Positions 8,858 through 16,248 of a stretch of 64,000 nucleotides of DNA are shown piece after piece. The notes below the pieces were generated by a model. It did not search any database, was not told the DNA's origin, and was given only the letters and a program-made list of their open reading frames with translations. A program made the position numbers and the translations under genes. Source of the stretch: JAGVGT01 sp963807225 (GTDB lineage Bacteria; Desulfobacterota; Desulfobulbia; Desulfobulbales; JAGXFP01); assembly GCA_963807225.1 (NCBI GenBank), contig CAWEAD010000008.1, forward strand, positions 310,001 through 374,000, in the 5' to 3' direction. Position 1 is the stretch's first letter; each line of letters opens with the position of its first letter.

Positions 8858-9670
8858 TTAAAACAGAGAGTTGACCATTTCGGTCAGGGCGGCCAGCAAC
8901 TCGCTCTCGTCGGTAAGGGTTTCGGTGATCGCCGCCCTACAGGCCCGTCGCGGGTCCATCCCGGATTCGATCAGCTTGCCGGCATGGATCAAGAGCCTGG
9001 TGCTGGCCCCTTCCGGCAAGCCCTCGTCCTTAAGTTTTCTGGTCATGGCGGCCAGACGCACCAGAGCTGCGGCCAAGGCCGGTTCAATTCCAGATTCATG
9101 GCTGACGATTGTGGCTTCCAGTTCCGGTTCGGGGTAAGTGAACTCCACTGCCACGAAGCGTTGCCGGGTTGACGGCTTCAGGTCCTTGAGCACGCTTTGG
9201 TAACCAGGATTGTAAGAAATTGCCAACATGAATTCCGGTGGGGCGATAAGCAGTTCTCCCAGTTTTTCCAGAGGCAGTTCCCGTCTGTCGTCGGCCAGGG
9301 GGTGGATCACCACGGTGGTGTCCTTGCGGGCCTCGACCACTTCGTCCAGATAACAGATGGCGCCGTGCCGCACTGCCAGGGTCAAGGGACCATCCGCCCA
9401 AACCGCCTCGTTGCCTTTGATCAGGTACCGGCCCACCAGATCGCTGGTGGAAAGATCGTCATGGCAGGAGATGGTGATCAGCGGTCGTTTAAGGAGCCAG
9501 GCCAGATGCTGCATGAAACGGGTCTTGCCGCAGCCAGTCGGGCCTTTCAGGAGAAGGGGTATGCCGAAATTGTACGCGGCCCGGGCGATGGTCAACTCAT
9601 CTCCCTGGGTCAGATAATAAGGTTCATCTTCGATCAGATGTTCCAACAAGGTTACGCTGTTTTTAGACAT
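8858..9670 (-). CDS. MoxR-type AAA+ ATPase (CbbQ/NirQ/NorQ family)
   Basis: ATP-driven remodelling factor acting with the VWA protein encoded next. The 270 residues contain Walker A GPTGCGKT (43-50), the CHDDLSTSDLVGRYL segment typical of the CbbQ/NorQ group, Walker B ICYLDEV, and the conserved AISYNPGYQ and STRQRFVAVEF stretches. It starts at ATG 9670 with AAGGGAAAAG upstream and is first in a two-gene operon. The subfamily name cannot be fixed because CbbQ, NirQ and NorQ are distinguished by context, and the usual neighbours are absent. Confidence 0.92.
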   Translation of the reverse strand: MSKNSVTLLEHLIEDEPYYLTQGDELTIARAAYNFGIPLLLKGPTGCGKTRFMQHLAWLLKRPLITISCHDDLSTSDLVGRYLIKGNEAVWADGPLTLAVRHGAICYLDEVVEARKDTTVVIHPLADDRRELPLEKLGELLIAPPEFMLAISYNPGYQSVLKDLKPSTRQRFVAVEFTYPEPELEATIVSHESGIEPALAAALVRLAAMTRKLKDEGLPEGASTRLLIHAGKLIESGMDPRRACRAAITETLTDESELLAALTEMVNSLF

Positions 9671-9836
9671 TTCTTTTCCCTTTGGGGTTTAAAGGAAAAA
9701 TAAGAATGATTGGCGGTTTTACAACACAAGCGGGGATAAGATCCGGAGGATCGTTAACAGACAGCGGACGACTCTGCTAATTACAGCAATTACCGGCAAA
9801 GATGCTCCGTTCACGGCCAATAAATGGAAAATAACC
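9671..9836. other. Intergenic upstream region of the ATPase/VWA operon
   Basis: Together with 9958-10075 this makes up the gene-free gap between the ATPase operon and the terC remnant, interrupted by the small-RNA-like unit at 9837-9957. No coding sequence is seen. In 10023-10038 there is a short palindrome, CCGGTT-ATTC-AACCGG. Confidence 0.5.
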
Positions 9837-9865
9837 TTGACTGGTTAATTCTTATTTTTTAGATT
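9837..9865 (+). promoter_or_regulatory. Sigma70-type promoter of small-RNA unit A
   Basis: TTGACT at 9837-9842, 17-base spacer, TAGATT at 9860-9865. Predicted start near 9872. It points at the hairpin unit rather than directly at a gene. Confidence 0.6.
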
Positions 9866-9871
9866 CGAATT

Positions 9872-9957
9872 TCATAATATGCTTGATATGCCCTGTTGTC
9901 CGGTCTCTGTAAGGAGAGAAGTGGGGGGAAGTTAATATTCCGGGCAACAGGGTTTTT
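9872..9957 (+). ncRNA. Small-RNA-like unit A (long hairpin plus T-run)
   Basis: About 20 bases after the predicted start comes a 13-base-pair hairpin: CCCTGTTGTCCGG (9891-9903) with CCGGGCAACAGGG (9940-9952), one G-U pair, and a 36-base purine-rich loop containing AAGGAG and GGGGGGAAG. TTTTT follows directly (9953-9957). The same arrangement occurs at 12808-12893 with compensating changes in the stem (see findings). It could instead be a leader hairpin of the terC remnant that follows, but it does not match the manganese (yybP-ykoY) riboswitch known upstream of terC genes. Confidence 0.5.
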
Positions 9958-10075
9958 CCGTTCTCCTGATCGCTGGTGAACTTTTTCCTTTTTTCCCCGA
10001 AGATTCGGGCTCAGTCTTAAAACCGGTTATTCAACCGGATCGACCCAGATTTCGCCGTTCTTCCCTGGTTTCTTG

Positions 10076-10690
10076 ATGACTGGCGTACTGGCCATTCTCC
10101 TGATTCTCGTTGGCCTTGAGTTGGTACTAGGGGCCGATAAAATTCTGGTCATTGCCATCTTCGTGGCCGATTACCGGCGAAAGGCGCGGCTGCTGGGGCT
10201 TGCTTTCGCGTTGGGTGCCCGGGTCTTACTGCTGCTGCTCTTGCGCGTAACCCGGTTGGCCGACACACTGCCGGCAGGCGTACTTTTCCCGCTCTGGAAG
10301 GCGGTCAAGGAAAGACATCATACGGTCGAACTGAACTAGGAAAAGAGTGAGTACGGCATAGGCCCCGCGCGAGGCAGCCTGGCCAAGGTGGTATCCCAGA
10401 TTGTCTTGCTGGACCTGGTATTTTCCATCGACTCGGTGCTTACCGCCATCGGCCCGACCTCTGAGACCTGGGTGATTATCCTGCCGATTATGATCTTCTC
10501 CAAGGTCATCGGCGAGTTCATTGTTACCCATCCGACCATTATAATTTTGGCTCTATCCTTTCTGATCACCATCGACATCGCTATCTTATTGGAAGGAATG
10601 CATAAACATGCACCCAAGGTTTGTATCTATTTGCCCCTGGGGTTTGCCCTGGATGTCGAATTTTTGCAACTACGATATGAGCATAATTGA
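10076..10690 (+). pseudogene. terC-family membrane protein, disrupted
   Basis: TerC proteins are multi-helix membrane proteins linked to metal export and tellurium resistance. One reading frame shows family hallmarks: GLELVLGADKILVIAI near the start, QIVLLDLVFSIDSVLTAIGP, then HPTIIILALSFLITI and the LLEGMHKHAPK region at the end. A TAG at 10337-10339 interrupts it. Between LADTLP and LWKAVKERHH about 25 residues that are normally present are missing, including part of one helix. The frame is otherwise open through to the natural end. The internal deletion, the stop and the decayed neighbour all point to a dead gene. Confidence 0.78.
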
Positions 10691-10920
10691 AAGTTGCTGC
10701 GGGCCGGCGGTGCTGGTGGATTCGAGGAAAAGCTCCCGGTGAGTGATTTGGCCGGTGGGGCCTGTGGGATTCATTGAGAAACTGAAGGGGTATCCCGAGC
10801 GCGCTTTTTTCTGCAGTCTCCTGCTGACCTGTTTGATCGGGCGGTGATTATGATCTGCCACCCTAGGTTATCACCGCACGTCTATATGTATTGCCGAATA
10901 TGACGGCGGGCTGGAGCTAA
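10691..10920. other. Gap between two pseudogenes, nothing recognised
   Basis: No convincing ORF, repeat or RNA is visible. The base composition is mixed. It may hold eroded sequence of the flanking dead genes. Confidence 0.4.
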
Positions 10921-11589
10921 TTGCGATGGCAAGATATTTGGATAGCGTTGCCGATCGGGTTGATCTGGATTTTGACCGAAATCGCGCTGGGGAATCCGTA
11001 TCCTAATCCCGCATTCTCCCTTGGAATATCTATGTCCTCTTTTCCACTTTTTTAATCTTGGCGCTGCCGGTCACGGCATATTGGGAGGTCCTGGACCAGG
11101 AAGAACGGTTGGTCGATCACGACAGCCTCACCGGTGCTGTAAATCTCTGGAAGTTTCATGAAAAGATGGTCGAGGAATATGATCGAAGGAACCGTTATGG
11201 TCGGATCTTTACTCCGGCCTGTCTGTCGATGATTTCAAACAGATCAATGATCCTCTGGGACCCTCTACGGGCGACCAATTGTTTCGCCGGTTGCTAGAGG
11301 CTCTGCGGGGCAGTTTAAGGAGTATCGATCGAGTCACCCGGCTGGATGGTGATGAATTTGCCGTTTTGTTGCCGGAGATTGCGGCAGCTGAAACCAGAGA
11401 GGCATTTACGCACGCTATTAAGACTTTGCGGGCTGCTATTGCATCGGGGGCTGGCTGGATACCTTCAGTGTCGGGTCGTAAGTTTTGCCAGGATGCCCGA
11501 AGATAGCGATCTGTTGATGAAAATCACTTATGAACTGAGGTATAATGTTAATAAGAAGATGGAAGAACGATATCGCCTACCGGGTTTGA
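10921..11589 (+). pseudogene. Membrane-anchored diguanylate cyclase (GGDEF), frameshifted
   Basis: Intact relatives make cyclic di-GMP. Parts can be read in successive frames: an N-terminal helix (PIGLIWILTEIALG), then after a shift near 11005-11020 a second helix (YVLFSTFLILALP), then DHDSLTGAVNLWKF. After another shift near 11215 come DDFKQINDPLG and RVTRLDGDEFAVLLPE, where the signature reads DGDEF. After further shifts come VVSFARMPEDSDLLMK and finally KNDIAYRV, followed by the natural stop at 11587-11589. At least four indels are needed, so this is not one sequencing error. A TTG at 10921 is the likeliest original start. Confidence 0.78.
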
Positions 11590-11631
11590 ACATTCACAGC
11601 CGAGATGACGGGCGCTACAGGGTGAAAAAAG

Positions 11632-11895
11632 ATGAGTAGGGAAAAACCAGCCTTAAGGGCAGAAGATTGTCGGCGCATTGAAGAGATAATCGGCAAGATG
11701 ACCTGCCCGAAAGGTTTTCGTTGTGCCGAATCAGGTTTCGAAAATCTCTGCAAGGCTCGTGATTTCGGGGTTGAAAGCTATCTCGATTGCCTGGATGAGA
11801 ACCGCTCCCTTTGTCGGTTCGCTCTCCCTTTTGCCGACATCTATCTTTGCCAGTGTCCTTTGCGGGTCTTCCTGGCCAAGAAGCTCAGGAGATGA
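11632..11895 (+). CDS. Cys-rich conserved hypothetical protein, 87 aa
   Basis: No named family assigned. The 87-residue protein has seven cysteines spread over its central part: TCPKGFRC, NLCK, DCLDE, LCRF, and CQC close to the end. This pattern suggests a bound metal or Fe-S cluster, and the run CPKGFRCAESGFENLCKARD looks like a conserved block. It has no signal peptide. The ATG at 11632 lies 42 bases after the stop of the dead cyclase; no strong ribosome site is seen. It is intact despite lying between decayed genes, which suggests it is under selection. Confidence 0.7.
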   Translation: MSREKPALRAEDCRRIEEIIGKMTCPKGFRCAESGFENLCKARDFGVESYLDCLDENRSLCRFALPFADIYLCQCPLRVFLAKKLRR

Positions 11896-11922
11896 GGTTT
11901 TGGAAAACCGTGGGTTTGGGGA

Positions 11923-12375
11923 TCACGGTCGTACCGCCCGGACAAAGCCTCCCTTGGGGGAGGCCCGATAACTTCTGGAAATTTCACAGATTTCTCCGTC
12001 GCACCAACTGCCGGCATTAATGGTTCCGTCTTCATCCATTACCCAGTAATAGCCCTCGATGTTGATGCCTAACTTCGAGGCTTGGGCGCTGCCGAAATCA
12101 AAGGCATAGTAAAAATCCAGCATCTCACCCCGGGTAGGCAGCCGCCAATCGGAATAGCCACCCAGTTCAAGATGTTCCGCATAATTTCTGGCCTCGTCGG
12201 GATCGTTAAAATAAGGTCCTCTTTCTCTTTGCCACATCAAAGGGGAAGTGCTTACCTTGATGGTTGCTGAGCCGGCTTCAGTTACACCAGGAGAGGAGAC
12301 ACGGGCGCAGCCACCAACTGAGAGCAGGAGAAGGGCAAGACATATGGAAATGACTGGCTGTCCGGTATTCTTCAT
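11923..12375 (-). CDS. Lipoprotein with Lcl/DUF1566-type C-terminal domain
   Basis: Exported lipoprotein of 150 residues. The start at ATG 12375 is preferred because GGGAG lies eight bases upstream and it gives a clean signal peptide ending in the lipobox VGGC. The mature part carries the pattern of the Lcl C-terminal (DUF1566) domain: LMWQRE near its start, a YAEHLELGGYSDWRLPT block, YYWVMDED and a terminal VRAVRP. Such domains are found in many surface proteins of Desulfobacterota and are thought to bind ligands; no function can be given. It stands alone on the minus strand. Confidence 0.82.
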   Translation of the reverse strand: MKNTGQPVISICLALLLLSVGGCARVSSPGVTEAGSATIKVSTSPLMWQRERGPYFNDPDEARNYAEHLELGGYSDWRLPTRGEMLDFYYAFDFGSAQASKLGINIEGYYWVMDEDGTINAGSWCDGEICEISRSYRASPKGGFVRAVRP

Positions 12376-12639
12376 TGAATTCTCCCGCTGGGGCATTATG
12401 TGGTTGCCAGATTTCGCCAGGCTGGTCCAAGTGGCGTCAATATCTTTATAGTTTAAGATTATAATAATGTAACTGCCAACATCAAAGCCCCGATTAACTT
12501 GGCGCGCAAATTTCCTTACTTTTTGGGTTTTTTTGGGTGGACATTGATAGTAAGGCGAAAGTTTCCTTCATACCAATAGTCATCGAGGCTGAGTTCTTGG
12601 ATATCGTAACCGTTTCACGGGTGAGTAAGAGTAACTGAC

Positions 12640-12668
12640 TTGTCTTACTCAATAGCAATGATTACTAA
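12640..12668 (+). promoter_or_regulatory. Possible promoter of small-RNA unit C
   Basis: TTGTCT at 12640-12645, 17-base spacer, TACTAA at 12663-12668. This is a weaker match than for units A and B, but is placed the same way relative to a terminator hairpin. Confidence 0.4.
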
Positions 12669-12674
12669 TAAAAA

Positions 12675-12757
12675 ATGAGAAACCCCTTTCTCTCCTTGAT
12701 TCCTGCCGTGCAGATATTCTCTTCGCCCGAGAAATTCTGTGCGGCGGGGATTTTTTT
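12675..12757 (+). ncRNA. Small-RNA-like unit C ending in a strong terminator
   Basis: A short pyrimidine-rich segment (CCCCTTTCTCTCCTTGA) precedes a long hairpin, arms CCTGCCGTGCAGA (12702-12714) and TCTGTGCGGCGGGG (about 12736-12749), with an inner TTCTC/GAGAA stem and then seven T (12751-12757). This is a textbook terminator, but no gene on this strand ends nearby. A short noncoding transcript from the promoter at 12640 is the simplest reading. Confidence 0.5.
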
Positions 12758-12772
12758 GTCACGAAAAACTGG

Positions 12773-12801
12773 TTGACGATGGATTATTCTTAGTTTAAGT
12801 T
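12773..12801 (+). promoter_or_regulatory. Sigma70-type promoter of small-RNA unit B
   Basis: TTGACG at 12773-12778, 17-base spacer, TAAGTT at 12796-12801. It begins only 15 bases after the T-run of unit C. Predicted start near 12808. Confidence 0.5.
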
Positions 12802-12807
12802 ATTAAT

Positions 12808-12893
12808 TAAATGCTTTCTTTCCTTTCTGTGCAGGAGCCCTGCTATCCAAATGTCTTTCTCCTTCCCCCAAAAATTGGATAGCAGGGTTTCTT
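12808..12893 (+). ncRNA. Small-RNA-like unit B (long hairpin plus T-rich tail)
   Basis: A perfect 13-base-pair hairpin, CCCTGCTATCCAA (12838-12850) with TTGGATAGCAGGG (12875-12887), encloses a 24-base pyrimidine-rich loop reading CTTTCTCCTTCCCCC, followed by TTTCTT. The stem matches unit A position by position with compensating changes at four pairs. The loop could pair with Shine-Dalgarno-like sequences and with the purine-rich loop of unit A. The rest of the 12376-13138 gap holds no gene. Confidence 0.5.
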
Positions 12894-13138
12894 GTTTCCG
12901 GCCGCCCTCAATAATCATCAATGAATGATCCAGGTTTGTTTCAGTTATAGCTGGCGACAACTTTATCCCCCTAAAGTCCCATGGGGATGGTCCGTGTCGT
13001 TTCAATGTCTCGCCGACAGAGAGATTGTTCTTGAAAAGCAGAGGGTAATCAGCGACAATATTCAATTTTAATCCAGTGTTGTTTAATGCCCTTGAGCCGT
13101 TCTTTACCACTTAATCAGTTCTCCGTTGCCGATCGCTT

Positions 13139-13954
13139 ATGAAGCTACAAATATCTCCTCGCCCTTTCTTTGGTTTTGTTGCAAAACTGTTGTTCCTTGC
13201 ACTAATGCTCTCGCCTTGCCAGCTCTCACAGGCTGCTGACCAAAGCCTGGCCGCAACGGAATTGCCGGCAAGCAGGAACCTGCCTTTCAAACCAGGAGAA
13301 AGATTTGTCTACGAATTACACTGGGGGTTGATTCCAGCCGGGCAGGCCGAATTAAGAGTTTTACCCATGACGGAAATCGATGGTGTTCCGGCCTGGCATT
13401 TTCAACTGACAGTTAGGACAAACGATTTCATCGATGTGTTCTATAAGGTCAGAGATCGAATCGATTCCTATGCCGTCCTTTCTCTGGATGAGTCTCTTCT
13501 TTACCGCCAATCCCAACAGGAAGGAACAACCAGGCGCGAGGTGGAAGTAAACTTCGACCATGACGGATCTCATGCCATCTTTGCCAATTATGGCCAAGCA
13601 TTGCCGCCGGTCGATATTGCCGCTGGAACTCTAGATCCACTGACCGCGCTATATTTTATTCGGAGCCAACCCCTTTGCGAGAATCTTGAGATTGTCCGGC
13701 CTATAAGTGACGGTAAGAGGAATGTCAATGGTGTGGTCCGGGTCATGAAGAGAGAAGAGATTGATTTGAACAACACCCTTTACGACACTTTCCAGGTCGA
13801 ACCGGATCTTAAAGGGGTTAAGGGAGTATTTGAGAAGAGTGATAAATCACGCCTGACCCTTTGGGTGACCGCTGACGATAGAAGAATGGTAGTCAAAATT
13901 ACGAGCAAAGTGGTGATTGGCTCTTTTACCGGAACTCTGGTCGAAAATTCTTAA
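13139..13954 (+). CDS. Periplasmic DUF3108 protein
   Basis: Exported protein of unknown function. Residues 1-32 form a signal peptide ending near SQAADQ. The rest matches the DUF3108 pattern: FKPGERFVYELHWGLIPAGQAEL at the start, FYKVRDRIDSY in the middle, LDPLTALYFIR, then a beta-rich C terminus ending with IGSFTGTLVE. At 271 residues the length is normal for the family. Proteins of this type often sit near outer-membrane or lipid genes, and here the mla operon follows 250 bases downstream on the same strand, but no shared role can be shown. Confidence 0.85.
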   Translation: MKLQISPRPFFGFVAKLLFLALMLSPCQLSQAADQSLAATELPASRNLPFKPGERFVYELHWGLIPAGQAELRVLPMTEIDGVPAWHFQLTVRTNDFIDVFYKVRDRIDSYAVLSLDESLLYRQSQQEGTTRREVEVNFDHDGSHAIFANYGQALPPVDIAAGTLDPLTALYFIRSQPLCENLEIVRPISDGKRNVNGVVRVMKREEIDLNNTLYDTFQVEPDLKGVKGVFEKSDKSRLTLWVTADDRRMVVKITSKVVIGSFTGTLVENS

Positions 13955-14103
13955 AATTTAAGGGTGGGAGCCCGCCGAAAAATGGTCTGGAAGGTTCGGA
14001 TTGATTCTTTCTCCATCTGTTATGAGGAAGAGGTCGCTCCTACACCATTCATGACGGAAACTTGGGCTTCAATCAGGCTGTCCCGGGAAGTGCCAAGTAA
14101 ACC

Positions 14104-14183
14104 TTGACACTACTCTGCTCGTCTAGGTACTCTGGCCAATGCTTGCCATATTGCGGGTCCGGAAAAGGTCCGTCATATGGCAA
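14104..14183 (+). promoter_or_regulatory. Candidate mla promoter and inverted repeat in the leader
   Basis: TTGACA at 14104-14109 with a weak TACTCT 18 bases later is a possible promoter. Between it and mlaE an inverted repeat has 9-base arms, TTGCCATAT (14143-14151) and ATATGGCAA (14175-14183), 21 bases before the ATG. It may be an operator or an RNA hairpin. Confidence 0.4.
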
Positions 14184-14204
14184 TTCTTCTGTGAAGATTG
14201 AGAG

Positions 14205-14996
14205 ATGATTCTGAAATATCTGGAAAATATCGGGCGGTTGACCCTCTATCACCTTCACGATCTGGGAAGAATGGGTGTTTTTCTGCTCCGGATCTGGCGG
14301 GGTGGAGTAAAGCGGCCTTTTCGTTTCCGGGCCATGATCAGGCAGATTCGGGAGATCGGGGCGAATTCCCTGGGGGTCATCCTTTTCACCGGGGCCTTCA
14401 CCGGGATGGTTCTGGGGTTGCAAGGATATTACACCTTGCGCAAGTTCGGTTCCGAAGGATTGCTCGGTTCGGCTGTGGCCCTCTCCCTGTTGCGGGAGAT
14501 GGGGCCGGTTTTGACCGCCCTTATGGTCACCGGTCGGGCCGGTTCAGCCATGTGCGCCGAAGTGGGCATCATGCGCAACAGTGAGCAGATCGACGCCCTG
14601 GAGTGTATGGCTATTGACCCCTTTCCCTATCTGCTCATGCCGAAATTTCTGGCCACCCTGATCTCCTTGCCGCTGCTGACCATGATATTCAATGTTGTCG
14701 GCATCTTTGGCGGCTACCTTACCGGGGTCACTCTTCTGGGCGTCAATCCCGGGGCCTTTTTCAACGGGATGGAGATGAGTGTGGTCAATAAGGATATTTT
14801 CATGGGTCTGGCTAAATCCCTGGTGTTCGGCGCCTTGATCGTCTGGATTTGCGCTGGTCGCGGATATTACGTCCACCAGATCCGCGGCGCGGGCTACGGG
14901 GCCGAAGGGGTAAGTAGGGTGACCACCCAGGCGGTGGTGCTTTCATCCATCTCGATCCTGGTCTGGGATTATATCCTTACCGCCATCATGCTATGA
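14205..14996 (+). CDS. mlaE: MlaE-family lipid ABC transporter permease
   Basis: Inner-membrane permease of the Mla phospholipid transport complex, which moves lipid between the inner and outer membranes. The 263 residues contain the conserved core GANSLGVILFTGAFTGMVL, the SLLREMGPVLTALMVTGRAG segment and the RNSEQIDALECM motif with the conserved Glu, plus five or so membrane helices. Its stop overlaps the ATG of the ATPase gene by four bases. It is first of five mla genes. Confidence 0.95.
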   Translation: MILKYLENIGRLTLYHLHDLGRMGVFLLRIWRGGVKRPFRFRAMIRQIREIGANSLGVILFTGAFTGMVLGLQGYYTLRKFGSEGLLGSAVALSLLREMGPVLTALMVTGRAGSAMCAEVGIMRNSEQIDALECMAIDPFPYLLMPKFLATLISLPLLTMIFNVVGIFGGYLTGVTLLGVNPGAFFNGMEMSVVNKDIFMGLAKSLVFGALIVWICAGRGYYVHQIRGAGYGAEGVSRVTTQAVVLSSISILVWDYILTAIML

Positions 14997-15763
14997 GTGA
15001 AGAGCCGATCATCCAACTCCGTGAGGTAGTCAAGGCCTTCGGGAATCAACGGATTCTGGACCGGGTCAACCTGGACATCTACCCGGGGCGGACCACCGTG
15101 ATTGCCGGTGGCAGCGGGCAGGGCAAGAGTGTTACCCTGAAATTGATTCTGGGCCTGATGAAACCGGATTCCGGGGCCATTTTGGTGCATGGCCGGGATA
15201 TCACCACCATGAACCGGCGGGAATTGAACGAGACCAGATCACATTTCGGTGTGCTCTTTCAGGGCTCGGCGCTCTTGGATTCTTTGTCGGTTTTCGATAA
15301 TGTGGCGCTACCTCTCCGGGAACGCACGGATGACTCCGAAGAAGAGATCAGGCAAAAGGTTCTGGCCACTCTGATTCAGTTGGGCTTGATCGGACACGAA
15401 GAAAAATTTCCGGCCCAGCTGAGCGGCGGGATGAAGAAACGGGTGGGTTTGGCCAGGGCTTTGCAAGTGCATCCTGAAATTATGCTTTTTGATGAACCGA
15501 CTACAGGTCTGGACCCGGAAAAAACCATGGAGATTTACCGGCTGTTTTATCAGACTCAGGATAAGTACGGCTATACCGCCGTGATCGTCAGCCATGATAT
15601 TCCCAAGGTTTTCAACCTGGCCGATCAAGTCGTGGTTCTGAATCGCGGTAAGTTGGTAACCTTTAATAATCCCGAGGAAATCCAGTTGTCCCAGGTTCCG
15701 GAAATTCAGGCCTTCGTCAAGGCCACCATGGGGCATCTTTATCTAAGCAGCGACCTCGAATAA
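14993..15763 (+). CDS. mlaF: MlaF-family lipid ABC transporter ATPase
   Basis: Cytosolic ATPase driving the Mla transporter. All ABC motifs are present in 256 residues: Walker A GGSGQGKS, Q-loop GVLFQGSALLDSL, signature LSGGMKKR, Walker B IMLFDEPTTGLDP and the switch histidine in IVSHDIPK. LSGGMKKRV is the form typical of the MlaF/MKL group. It overlaps mlaE by four bases and is followed after 32 bases by mlaD. Confidence 0.96.
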   Translation: MSEEPIIQLREVVKAFGNQRILDRVNLDIYPGRTTVIAGGSGQGKSVTLKLILGLMKPDSGAILVHGRDITTMNRRELNETRSHFGVLFQGSALLDSLSVFDNVALPLRERTDDSEEEIRQKVLATLIQLGLIGHEEKFPAQLSGGMKKRVGLARALQVHPEIMLFDEPTTGLDPEKTMEIYRLFYQTQDKYGYTAVIVSHDIPKVFNLADQVVVLNRGKLVTFNNPEEIQLSQVPEIQAFVKATMGHLYLSSDLE

Positions 15764-15795
15764 CCGCTGGCGGCGAAAACCAGTGAGGGCATGAT

Positions 15796-16248
15796 ATGGA
15801 TCGGAAAAAAATCAATTTAGAACTAGTTGTCGGGTTATTCATGATCGGCGGCTTTCTCTGTTTTGTTTATCTTTCTCTGCAACTTGGGGAATTTACCTTG
15901 TTCTCCGGCAACCGGACTTATGATTTGACCGCCGATTTCGACAATATTTCGGGGCTTAAGGAGGGGGCGAACCTTGATGTTGCCGGGGTTAATGTCGGCC
16001 GAGTGGCGAAGATCAGTCTGGACAACAATTACCGGGCTCGGGTCGTCATGCAGATCGACCGCGAAGTTAAGGTCAGCGAGGATTCAGTAGCCTCGGTGCG
16101 CACCCAGGGAATTATTGGCGATAAGTATATCAGGATTACTCCGGGCGGCTCCGAGAAGATGCTCAAGGATGGGGGGCAGATCCATGAGACGGAATCAGCC
16201 ATTGATATCGAAGAGTTGATCAGCAAGTATATCTTTGGTGGCGTATGA
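15796..16248 (+). CDS. mlaD: MlaD-family MCE-domain protein
   Basis: Membrane-anchored lipid-binding ring component of the Mla complex. It has one N-terminal helix (about residues 10-30) and one MCE domain beginning YDLTADFDNISGLKEGANLDVAGVNVG and including GIIGDKYIRITPGG. At 150 residues it is the short single-MCE form, as in E. coli MlaD. The ATG at 15796 has a GAGGG site upstream. The stop overlaps the next ATG by four bases. Confidence 0.94.
   Translation: MDRKKINLELVVGLFMIGGFLCFVYLSLQLGEFTLFSGNRTYDLTADFDNISGLKEGANLDVAGVNVGRVAKISLDNNYRARVVMQIDREVKVSEDSVASVRTQGIIGDKYIRITPGGSEKMLKDGGQIHETESAIDIEELISKYIFGGV

Noticed and set aside
9872..9957. Manganese (yybP-ykoY) riboswitch before the terC remnant
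   Set aside because: Conserved internal-loop sequences of that class are absent, and the same stem recurs at 12838 without terC.
10337..10339. TAG within terC read as pyrrolysine
   Set aside because: The gene also lacks about 25 residues and the neighbour is clearly dead; no pyrrolysine context is seen, so decay is the simpler reading.
12790..13110. Minus-strand frame of 106 codons over small-RNA unit B
   Set aside because: It runs through a perfect inverted repeat and a promoter-like AT-rich stretch, has no recognisable family, and has no ribosome site.
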